Shown in pieces: positions 25,721 through 35,679 of a stretch of 64,000 bases of DNA. This DNA comes from Paraspadella gotoi (Eukaryota > Chaetognatha): the NCBI GenBank assembly GCA_051294375.1, contig CM119267.1:1185601-1249600 (forward strand), written 5' to 3'. Position numbers and translations under genes: made by a program. Position 1 is the stretch's first letter. Each line of letters starts with the position of its first letter. The notes below the pieces were generated by a model. The model searched no databases. It was not told the origin of the DNA and saw only the letters and a program-made list of their open reading frames with translations.

Positions 25721-25726
25721 AATAAA
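25721..25726 (+). promoter_or_regulatory. Polyadenylation signal for PSME4
   Basis: AATAAA about 92 bases after the PSME4 stop codon, the normal distance for a short 3' UTR. Confidence 0.6.
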
Positions 25727-26199
25727 AATACGAGTGAATCGCGGTGGTCGGACGCCCGCGTCCGTGTGTACGAATTTATCGTTATCGAAATTGGTACAAC
25801 CAATATAAAAATTATCCATTATTTATATTAGCTAAATAATCGTTAGTATAAAAAAATATTATTTTTTTTTGGGGAGCTTTTTTTTTTGTTGTTGTTGTTA
25901 ATATCTCCGATATTCGTCGTTTTAGCAGAGAAACTACAACAACAACAACAACTATTGCCTCGCTCGATCCCAAACGCGATTTCAATCATGACGCCAATGG
26001 ACGATATTCGATTGGTTGAATTTCGTGATCGGTAATTGGCCCAATTTCACGATCGTTCATTTGTGCGAATCGGGTGGAAAAAACGAGGAAACAATTCGTC
26101 AAAGCGGAGATCGAGCCAAATCCCGCCCCCCCCTTGCATCTCCCCGCAACCCCCTGCACCTCCCCGCATCTCCCACGCGCACCGCCATTCCCTTGGAAA

Positions 26200-27289
26200 A
26201 TGTCGTCTCCGTCGCCGGGCAAACGGCGAATGGACACCGACGTCGTCAAGTTGATAGAATCCAAACACGAAGTGACGATCCTTGGAGGACTCAACGAGTT
26301 CGTCGTCATGTTCTACGGACCCACGGAGACGCCCTACGAAGGTGGAAGGGGTGGTGATGGAATGGTCAGTCAGTCAGTCAGTCAAGTTTGTTTAATGAAG
26401 GCGAACAAGTGACAATTTTTTTAAACTTAAAATGTAATATTATGAATAGTTTTAGTAGTAAAAAAAAATTTGATTGCAGAAAGTTTTATTATAAAACTAT
26501 TTTGTTTAATCTTCACTTCTGTCCCTTCTCTCTAATTAAAGGCGGGGTATGGAAGGTCCGCGTGGATCTTCCAGAGCGCTATCCCTTCAAATCTCCGTCC
26601 ATCGGTTTTCTCAACAAAATTTATCATCCAAACATCGACGAAGCTTCTGGTGAATTCTATTTTGTTGCTGACCAACATTTTGTTGTGTTTCAAGTTTTTC
26701 TTGTGTTCATTTTTTTGCTGGTTTTGTGAAAATTGTAAGTGCAACTTTGTGCGAAAGTTGTGTATTTTGTTTTTATTTCTTCGTTTTATTTCGCTATTTA
26801 TTTTTTTTTTCTCTTTCACAGGGACAGTCTGCCTCGACGTGATCAACCAAACATGGACTGCCCTCTACGACCTGACCAACATCTTCGAGACTTTCCTCCC
26901 CCAACTCTTGACTTACCCGAATCCCACCGATCCTCTCAACGGCGACGCGGCCGCTCTCTACCTCCACAAACCCGGTTCGTTCTACTAAACCGAATTTTCA
27001 TGGAGAATTTCATTAGTTAATGTTGAGATTCTTTTCCTGGTTTCTTTCAATTTAAATATTGCACGAAGTTAAATATTTGAATGGGCTTACACTATGATAT
27101 TCACTGTTTAAAGCCATATAATTTTTAATTAATGCATAATTTCCAGACGACTACAAAAAGAAAGTAAAGGAATACGTGAAGAAATACGCGACGGAGGCGG
27201 CGTTGAAAGAGCAGGAAGGCAATCGGTCGTCGTCAGAATCTTCAATGAGCGACTTCAGTGAAGACGAAGCACAAAACATGGAACTCTGA
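26200..27289 (+). CDS. UBE2H: Ubiquitin-conjugating enzyme E2 H
   Basis: Exons 26200-26341, 26542-26649, 26822-26974 and 27147-27289 join with phase-1 junctions to 181 residues (human 183). The sequence is nearly collinear with UBE2H: N-terminus [51 protein letters not shown], and the active-site region [11 protein letters not shown] with the catalytic Cys at residue 87, as in the human protein. The Ser-rich and acidic tail ends [15 protein letters not shown], the family's typical ending. It takes ubiquitin from E1 and passes it to substrates with an E3. It starts about 570 bp after PSME4 in the same orientation. Confidence 0.97.
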
Positions 27290-27299
27290 CGAAAAACTC

Positions 27300-27550
27300 C
27301 TCTCGTTTTTATGCCTCCCTTTGACAAAATCCCCCCGTTTTTTCTATGCCTCTCTATAACAAGAACCACTCTCCCTTTCATGCTTCTCATTGACAAAAAC
27401 CCCCTATTTTTTCGATGCCTCTCTATAACAAAAACCCCTTTCTCTTCCATGCCTCCCTTAGACAAAAATCCTCTTTTTTTTCATAAAAAATTCTTCTCTC
27501 ATTCCTCTTTTTGGTAGAAAACTCCTCTTTTTCTTCCTTCCCCTTATTTT
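27300..27550. repeat. Pyrimidine-rich minisatellite downstream of UBE2H
   Basis: Degenerate tandem units of about 45-60 bases built on ATGCCTCTCTATAACAAAAA and a C/T run. It begins about 10 bases after the UBE2H stop, so it probably lies in the 3' UTR. Confidence 0.75.
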
Positions 27551-28709
27551 TGACAAAACCTTCTCTCTCTTCTCAACACTTATTCCGCTGCTCAGTTTTT
27601 TTTCATAGTTTTCCTTAATTTACTGTAAAGTCGACTCGTCCTAACGACAGGCTCTTTGAGTTTTCACTCAATCTCTCCTTTTTTTGTTTACATGAACTTT
27701 GACCTCACTTGATTTACATATTAAGCAGGGACGTGCTCTTTACTTTATTTTCTCATATTTTTTATAATTTTCCCCCTTTTTTTTAAATATTTATTTTTTG
27801 TATTACTTCGACCTTTTCCTCCCATCCCTTATGACGGCCTTAACTTTTTAATTAGACTGATATCTTCTTCGGCATCGCGCTGCGACAACCTTACCATTCT
27901 ACTGTATCATACTCTTTCAAAAATTGATCAGAAAGTCGCTGTAAATTTCAATCTCTAAACATTACATTAATAGACGTCTGATTAAACTTTTTGGGCAATA
28001 ATTACTTGAATTGTTTCATTGTGGTCAAAAAATGGATGTTTATTGTATACAACGTGTCTTCATTCTGTCTTATTTGCGTTTTTCTCACACAACATGAGGA
28101 CTAGTCGTTTATAATTATTATTATTCTCAATACATGCCAAGGCCTAGTCTCTCTTTCTCTCTCTCTCTCTTCTCTATTTTCAGCAATTTCGTTCTGACCA
28201 AAATTATTCTGCTACTAAAATTGATCCTAACTCTGATTTTATCTTTTCTTTAAATAACTTTGATAAAAATTCGTTAGTACCAATTCTTTGAAAGGAGATA
28301 TTTAGAACGTTATTCTTACAACAAAATTATAGTACATCTGTTGAGTCCTTTCTATTTGATTCATAGCATAAGCTTGATTTGTCATTCAAATTTAAATAAT
28401 ATTTTGATTAAGTTTGGTTTCATCAGTTTAGATTTGTCATACATCAACCGATACTAAGAGTTAAGAATTTTTAAATCTGCCGTTAGTCATTTGAAATGCG
28501 TTGAGTTTTGTCATTTTTAAATACCACGAAATGGCAAATTGTTTACAGATTAGTCTTGTGCAGTAAAAGTCAAAGAATCAAAGAATCAATCGTGAAAATC
28601 GAGATTCATGAGTGAAGTCTGTGATAACTACTTTCTTTTAAAACAAAACAAAATGTTCTTTTGTTTTCTAATTCCATGTTTTTCTTTTAGTTTCTCTTCT
28701 CTCCGCAAA
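27551..28709. other. Intergenic AT-rich region
   Basis: Nothing coding was recognised. A short CT run lies near 28150. Confidence 0.45.
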
Positions 28710-29030
28710 ATGGAAGAGATTCTTTCCCTTCGAGGTTTTGAGCTCCGACGTCACGTCCAATCCGTCTTCTCTCTCAAGAAGCTGCCCGTGCTGAAGAAAG
28801 CGTGCCGCGAGCGACGCCTCAGAGTCGGCGGTCGCAAAGAGAAGCTCGTCGAGAGGCTCGTCGACGACGTCTTGATGAGAGGATGGAGCGTCCCGTCAGA
28901 ATCAGATCTCTGGATGGACGCCTCCCTCGCCGATCCCTTTGCGAATAGGAATGTGGAATGGAGCGGGCGAGGGCGCCATAGAGCGAGGGATACAGAGCAA
29001 GACTTGTTGTTGAAGAGTTTTCTCTTTTGA
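28710..29030 (+). CDS. Small SAP-domain protein or exon
   Basis: The frame from ATG 28710 gives 106 residues. Residues about 21-54 (LKKLPVLKKACRERRLRVGG, then KEKLVERLVDDV) fit the SAP motif, a helix-turn-helix of about 35 residues that binds AT-rich DNA or RNA: a Leu-rich first helix, a GG turn, and the KxxLVxRL second helix. The rest is basic with no other domain. The frame also extends upstream to 28608, and an acceptor-like TTTTAG lies just before, so this may be one exon of a larger protein. The open frame ends in TGA, with a seven-base repeat just beyond. Confidence 0.55.
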   Translation: MEEILSLRGFELRRHVQSVFSLKKLPVLKKACRERRLRVGGRKEKLVERLVDDVLMRGWSVPSESDLWMDASLADPFANRNVEWSGRGRHRARDTEQDLLLKSFLF

Positions 29031-29085
29031 TTAGGCTGTAGGCTGTAGGCTGTAGGCTGTAGGGTGTAGGCTGTAGGGTAGTGCG
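29031..29085. repeat. (GGCTGTA)n short tandem repeat
   Basis: About seven 7-bp units of GGCTGTA directly after the stop of the SAP-domain frame. Confidence 0.85.
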
Positions 29086-29789
29086 GGGTAATTCGGAACG
29101 GAATGAGTGCATGGAATAAAAAAAAAATTAACTACCTTTCGATATTAAATTTACTTTATGACAGAAAAAAGGGTTATTTTAATTACTATTTTAGTTCATA
29201 TTATAAGACATTTTTTATAACTTACTAAGTGTTCCGAATTACCCTATGGTGGGGTAGAGCTAGCTCGCTATATCACTAGGAAAATTTTTTTTTCAAATAA
29301 ATTTACTTTGCGAATAATGTGTTAACTTACAAAAGTGTTTAGTGTCACCCCGAAATACCCAATAGCTTACTTTAACCTAAGAAACCTAACAAAATTAAGA
29401 CGGTTAATTTATTATAAGACCCAGCTAGTTAATTTAGTCATAAAGTCGGACTGTAAGTGTAATAAAACAATGAGACTTAACTTATTTCAGCGATCAACTA
29501 GATTATTTTGGAATATAGAATTAAGAGTAGCGGCTGAGAGGCGGCCATATAACGATAACAGTATGATTTGATTTATAAGAAAAACCTAATAAATTACCTT
29601 AAGTAAGAAATAGAATATGTTTGACAGGGATAAAGGGAGTCTCTGGTGACTCAAATTTACGGAGTCACCAGAGTTAAACATTATATGACATAATAATATA
29701 TATCGTCAAACATATGGCATACAATCCCTATCTAATACTTAAGGGAGTGGTCTTTTCATACAATTGATACATTCTTTGAAATATTATAC

Positions 29790-30005
29790 CACTTCATTGA
29801 TAGGGAAGCCGGGAACTCTGGGAGTGAATTAACGAGACTGTGAGAGTGTCTTGATTGTAAGCTTGCAGGGACCTGCTATGTCATTATCTTGTGTGATGGA
29901 GGCCTTAAACCACCAAAGCCTCTCCAAAGTCAGGGGCAAGATAGCTTATTAATTAAATGAATGGATAATTTTTATATTTGTTGTACCAATATCATATTAT
30001 ATTAT
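29790..30005 (+). repeat. Dispersed SINE-like repeat
   Basis: A fuller copy of the repeat described at 5905: CACCAAAGCCTCTCC, then AGTCAGGGGCAAGATAGCTT, GAATGGATAAT and TTGTACCAAT with an AT tail. Related sequence with CTTTAACCCACCATAGCC lies at 38745-38915. Confidence 0.5.
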
Positions 30006-30069
30006 ATTAAACATATGGCATACATATTTTTTATCATCATTCTCGTTCTTGTCGTTGTCCAATGTTCAT

Positions 30070-30589
30070 TAAGGCGTAGTAAAATTTCTAAATTTAATTT
30101 TAATTAAAATTCTAAAAGTAAGGAATGAACAATATTATACTAATGAACATTTATATAATAAAAAAAATTATATTAAATTTTACAATTTACGCAGTAGGCC
30201 ATATTTATATTAGTACTAAACCAATAAATGTTAAAATTTTAAAACAGTTTTTTCTAAGATTTTTTTGAAGATTTGGATTCGTCATAAAAAGTTGACAAAA
30301 AGAAATATAATTTTTTTAAAAAAATTCCTTCATAAAGTGGGTCAAAAATTAGAAAAATCTATATTTTAAGCTGAAAATTAATTTTTTATATATTAAATAT
30401 AGTTTTTTTAATTTTTAACCCACTTAATGAAAGAATTTTTAAAAATGATTTATATTTTCTTTTATCAACTTTTGACGAGGAATTCAAATCTGCATAAAAT
30501 TAATTTTTTTTACAAATTAATGTTCACTGATGGTATGTTGTTCATAATTGACTTTTAGAATTTTCGTATGTAACTTTCACTACGCCTTA
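30070..30589. mobile_element. hAT-like MITE, copy A
   Basis: Ends are TAAGGCGTAGT (30070) and ACTACGCCTTA (30589), flanked by a perfect 8-bp duplication ATGTTCAT (30062-30069 and 30590-30597). An 8-bp target duplication and ends fitting 5'-YARNG suggest the hAT superfamily. The interior is AT-rich and quasi-palindromic. Relative to copy C it lacks about 90 bp near the right end. It ends 16 bases before the ATG of the next gene model. Confidence 0.9.
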
Positions 30590-30605
30590 ATGTTCATGTT
30601 GTTAT

Positions 30606-31863
30606 ATGTTTAAAATGAGACCCACTACATTATTCCACATTCCTCTTCGTCGAAGATCCCCTCCAAAACTTCCTCCCGCCGAATACAACCCGTCGATCTC
30701 AAACTCAGACGACAGCGAGAGCGGCCGAAGTTCCTCCTCCCCTTCCTCCTCCGCCGCCAGTCGCCGAACCGTCGGCGCTCTGCGAAGCGGACGCCCCTCT
30801 CCATCGAGAAGCAGCTGCAGCAGCAGCGGCGGAGCAGGATCGGAGAGCGGCGGTGATTCTGATTCGTCGGCGCGGAAGAGGATTCGCCTCTCGGTCGACA
30901 CGGAGGCGCCGAAGGAAAAGAGGAGGAAATCGGGGTCGGTGAAGGTGATTGAAGAAAGTGGAGGGAGACGAGGAGGTTGATTGGTCGTTTTGAGGGGTTG
31001 AGGGGTTGAGGCTCGACTTTTCTCGGTTTACACAGAGTTGCTGAAGGAAAATAGGGTAAAATTTTACTTTTGCGTTTCGAATTTTGGCGTCTTTTGAAAA
31101 ACAATTTAAAAATACTTATTTATAAAAAAAAATTCAAATTATTACTTAATTACCCTAACCCTAATCCCCCCTAAACAACCATTAAAACATGCTTAACCCT
31201 TAATTGACGTTTGAAACCGGTAGAGAAAGGACTGGGTTAACAGTCAATCACACACTAGTCGTGATCACGAGTGAACTTGGATCTTTCACTGTACGTACAA
31301 GACTTAAGCGATATAGTTTAGAGTCAAAACTCCTCTAAAAACGAGATAATAATTTCGCCTCATTTCCCCTCCCTCCAAAGTCTGGCCCTTCGAGCCTCGA
31401 CACTTCCCTCGATTCCGGCATTTCCGCCGCCTCCTTCTCCGTCCGGTCCCGCCCCCGCATGCCCCGTCGCGCCCTCAAGGCCAGTCTGCGTTCCGCCCGC
31501 TCGAGCTGCTCCCTTCTCTCCGAGAACAACGCCGACCTCATTCGCTCCACGATGGAAGATTTCGGTGGCGATGCCGCCACGCCCTCCGTCGACGCCGCGC
31601 CATTCACCGCCACGACTTTTCGAACTTTTTTGGCGCCGTTTGTGCGCGAGGAGACGACGACGGAAGAGCCGGATTGCGTCTGCATCGACGCCGCCGAATC
31701 CGCGTCTCACGGTTCCAAAGTCGTGGCGACCGTAACTTCCGCCGGCGTCCCCGTCGCCATAGTGACGAGCGATGATTCCGGGTCGTCGCTTTTGTCGTTG
31801 GCGACGTCGAAGACGTCGACGATTGTGACGCCGTCCGTAGATTGGATAGAGATGAGGAGATGA
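30606..31863 (+). CDS. Ser-rich two-exon protein, unrecognised
   Basis: Exon 1 (30606-30944) ends at a GTGATT donor in phase 0. Exon 2 (31381-31863) starts after CCAAAG and stays open to TGA, for 273 residues. Exon 1 is rich in Ser, Arg and Pro (a run of Ser with SGRSSSSPSS, and a basic KEKRRKSG end). Exon 2 has Ser/Asp segments and the stretch VCIDAAESASHGSKVV. Codon use is GC-rich in third positions as in the certain genes. No domain was recognised; the basic clusters would suit a nuclear protein. ATG at 30615 is an alternative start. An AATAAA lies at 31935. Confidence 0.5.
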
Positions 31864-31934
31864 GGAGCGTCTGATCGTAAAACGAAATGAGGAAGTCAGA
31901 TTTACGTTGTTTGTTAGGGGAGGTTAGCTCAATT

Positions 31935-31940
31935 AATAAA
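31935..31940 (+). promoter_or_regulatory. Polyadenylation signal
   Basis: AATAAA 72 bases after the stop of the 30606-31863 gene. Confidence 0.5.
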
Positions 31941-32475
31941 AGCTAGAAAAGTTCTCACATCAAACCGGATTTTTTTTCTTTCAATTTTTTTCTCGCTTTT
32001 ATGATATTCTTGGGCTGCCGTCGGAATGCAATTTTTTCTCCCGTTTACTTTTGTACGTGCGTAATATTTCTATCTTTTTTCCCGATTTTTTATACTCGTT
32101 GTTCGTACGAATATGAAGGGATTTAGACTTAGCAATGATTATTTTTTTCTGTTGCCTCTTGTATCTCTCACGTCTCTTCCAAATAATTTCTATGATTCGC
32201 CTCCATGAAATTTTTCTTTCATGAAATTCAAATGTTAAAATGTAATTATGAATCGCGAGAGTTGACTCTATATTTATGATTCGTTTGTAGAAAAGAATTT
32301 AAGCGTAATTAACATGAACGGGATCGACTTAAAATTTCGAAATCGTTTTCTTATTGGGTCTTTGTTACCCTTTTTTTTTTTAAGTGATCGCGACGTAATT
32401 TTAGGTGAGCGAGATGGATGGTCACAGAATCCGTCCGTCCGTTTGAGTCTGTCTCTCCCGCGCGCTGGACCGAGT

Positions 32476-32727
32476 ATGTCGTCCTCGCCGAGACCGCCCC
32501 CACCGGCGCCGATATCCAAGACGCTAACCCAGGCGGCTCACCACCGTCTGCCGGGACCGAGAAAGAAACTCGTGGCGAAGGCGTTGGCGCCCGGCGCCTT
32601 CCGTTTCGTTGTCGCCGGCATCCTGCTAACCTTTTACGTCTTTGAATACAAGACGGTGATGCGGTGGTTCCCAGTTTACGGGAGAAAGTACGGGTCTGAC
32701 CGGACAAAAACCCAAAGTGGGAAGTAA
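32476..32727 (+). CDS. Small single-span membrane protein
   Basis: From ATG 32476 the frame encodes 83 residues: a Pro-rich N-terminus, a basic stretch (PGPRKKLVAKAL), one hydrophobic segment at about residues 40-60 (FRFVVAGILLTFYVFEY), and a basic C-terminus. Size and charge pattern recall small mitochondrial inner-membrane subunits, but I recognise no family. The frame is also open upstream to 32314, where the sequence looks less coding. An intron between the two parts is possible. Confidence 0.45.
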   Translation: MSSSPRPPPPAPISKTLTQAAHHRLPGPRKKLVAKALAPGAFRFVVAGILLTFYVFEYKTVMRWFPVYGRKYGSDRTKTQSGK

Positions 32728-33302
32728 CCAGCTCCCGGATTTTCTCGACCAGAAGGAGACGTATTTCTGTCCCGCTCTCCCTTTGTCTTTTTTCAAGTCG
32801 ATATTGAATCCGTTATTACCTCAGGTTACATCGTTCAGGTCTCGACTACATACAATCATACATAGTATTTTTTTTTTGGTCTTTTATCGAGCGTTTACTT
32901 TTTTTAAGTTGCATTTTGATATCAATCATATTCGACTGGTTACAATTAGAAATTTATTGCAAGGATGTCCAGGAACATTCCCAATTAAAAAAAAACAAAA
33001 GACAGAAGATAGAACTTGAACTTGAAAGGCATTCGTCCAAAGAAGATAGACACTGAGGATAAAAGCCATTCGTCCATGATATTTTGTACATTTTACATTC
33101 AAGGCTATCTATTTAATTCCATTATTAGCTTCTGTACTGTATATATTGCTGGCGTTTATTCTTTTTTTTTTACATCTAAAGATAACCTCTAAATCATATT
33201 GCAGTTAATAGTAACAGTAAACTTAGTGATCCCGGTCATTTTAATCCTTTTCGGCCTTTGGACGCAAGATAGATCACCGTTTGAGCTTTTCTCTCACCTG
33301 CG

Positions 33303-33569
33303 ATGTTACAAGATCAAAGTTACGACGACGTTGTGCTGGAATTGAACCCCGACTCCCCTTCCCCTCCGAGATCGCCGGGTCACCCGCCCGGGGCGACCCT
33401 GACGGTCACAGCTCCGCCCCAAACGACTCAGCAGTGGGCACTTGGCTTTGGCAGGGCCAAGCCAAAACAAGACTCTTCTTCGCGTCGATGGAATGTCGGT
33501 CGCTCTGACGCTCCGCTTCCGAGAGGGCGCGGAAACAATCAAAAGTCCCGCGATCGTAAACAGTTTTAA
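33303..33569 (+). CDS. Possible 5' exon, Pro-rich, unassigned
   Basis: An 88-codon frame with strong codon bias starts MLQDQSYDDVVLELNPDSP and is Pro/Arg/Gln rich. It may be the first exon of the multi-exon gene that follows, but no donor in it gives a clean phase match to the exon starting at 34846, so I leave it separate. Confidence 0.3.
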   Translation: MLQDQSYDDVVLELNPDSPSPPRSPGHPPGATLTVTAPPQTTQQWALGFGRAKPKQDSSSRRWNVGRSDAPLPRGRGNNQKSRDRKQF

Positions 33570-33920
33570 AAATTTTGTTTTTTTGCCCCGGAGCAACTCT
33601 TATAAGTCACTTTTCAGTCGGTCCGTCCGTCTGTCTGTCGGGAAGAAACGTTAGTGGATTTGTTCATTGCCTTTTAAATGCTCATAAATCGGGTGATACC
33701 ACATCAATTAAATTGATATTTGGTTAAAAAGTAATGTACCATAAGAGCTTCAATATATAATATATGTAAATTATATATCATACTGATCAAAAATTAAATA
33801 CTGCATAATTCATAAAATACTGAGTTTTTTAGTTGATTTTTGGCAGATTGGTGAAGTACCAGTTAATGCTTTTTGAGCTTATATTTTATATTTGTATATA
33901 ATGTATACTATATTGTATAG

Positions 33921-34516
33921 TAGAGCGTAGTGAAAGTTACGTACGGAAATTCTAAAAGTCAATTATGAACAACATACCATCAGTGAACAACTGAACATTA
34001 ATTTGTAAAAAAAAAAAAAATTGTTTTTTAATTTTCGCAGTAGGCTATATTTATATATAGTACTATCTTTATAAAATTAAAAAATTTTCAAATAGGCTTT
34101 TCTTAATTTTAATAAAAGTTGATAAAAGAAAATATAAATCATTTTTAAAATTTTTTTCATTAAATGAGTTAAAAATTTAAAAAACTATATTTAATATATA
34201 AAAAGTTTCTTTTTAGTTTAAAATATAGCTTTTTCTAATTTTTGACCCATTTAATGAAGAAATTTTTAAAAAAAAGTAATATTTCTTTTTAATAACTTTT
34301 TATGACGAATCCAAATCTGCAAAAAAAATTTAGAAAAACTGTTTTGAAATTTTAACATTTATTGGATTAGTACTAGTATAAATATGGCCTACTGCGTAAA
34401 TTGTAAAATTTATTATAAATTTTTTTATTACATAAATGTTCGTTAGTATAATGTTGTTCGTTCCTCACTTTTAGAATTTTAATTAAAGTTAAATTTAAAA
34501 GTTTTACTACGACTTA
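33921..34516. mobile_element. hAT-like MITE, copy B (inverted)
   Basis: Flanked by the 8-bp duplication TTGTATAG (33913-33920 and 34517-34524). The interior matches copies A and C in reverse orientation. The terminal bases have diverged (TAGAGCGTAGT and ACTACGACTTA), so it is probably older. Confidence 0.88.
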
Positions 34517-34845
34517 TTGTATAGTTATGTGATCATTGAAAAATACGTTCACAAAAGTGGTTTATTGGAGCTCAACATCTTGAACTTGTGTGAAAAATAA
34601 ACCTTTTTCCAAGGGTTATCGATCGGTGCGCGAAAAATTAAAGTCGATTGAGCCAGTAGCAACACTTGAAAATCAAAGCTTTTAAACGAAATTGGGAAAA
34701 ATCAATTTCCCACTTTTTTCTGAAAATTCGAAATAAGGAAAGAATAGTTTCAATTTGAGACAATCGATAAAATATATTGTTATTATGTTGTATGAAAAAT
34801 GTTACGATCGCGCGATTTTGTGGCGAAAAAGAATTAAAGCTATAG

Positions 34846-35623
34846 AGGAGGGCCCGTTCGGTCGAGGCGCGGCCATCCCTCGATTTTCGATCTCCAGCAA
34901 TCGACGCGTCGTTGGCACGACTGATCTGCGCCTCGAATCGCCCCAACTCGTCCGCGTCGCCAATCAGTTCGATGGACCATCGGATCGAAACCTCAAGTTG
35001 CCGGAAGTCGACGGCTCCTTAGATCCGGCCGAGAAATCCTTAGATTCGAATGGCGGCTGCGGTGGCTGCAGCGACTGCGGCGGCGGTGGCGGCGGCGGCG
35101 AACAAGCCCCGAAAAACGAGAAGCCCTTTTCTTTTCGCGGCTTCAGGGAAATTCTTCCGCTAGGTTGTGAGGGGATGTAACTAATGTATATAACGTTAGA
35201 CATAGACAGTACTTAACCAGATAGTTTTACTTTTATTTTAAATATGTATACAAAGTATATAAATTTTACGCGACTTCCTCTTGAATTGACTTCAACAGCC
35301 GAGATGGAATATTGGGACGGAACCGGCCAATCGTCATCGCCGACGAAATCGACGCCGCTTGAAACGGAAACGGCGCTCGATTCGACGCCGACAGCCTCGG
35401 TGCCCGCCTTCGACACTTCTGTCCTCCAGACTCTTCAAGGTCTCGAGCCTTTGCCTCAAGACTCGAATGCCAAGTCGGTGGACCTGAACGAGGTTTACGG
35501 CCACGAAGACGACGACGACGATCACGACGAATTAATCAGTCTTAGTTCCTCCGAGGGACCAAAAGGGATTAAAAAGTAAAGTTATGGTTAATTCATTGGG
35601 ATTTTTTTATTACAAGTTCAGGG

Positions 35624-35679
<56 letters not shown>

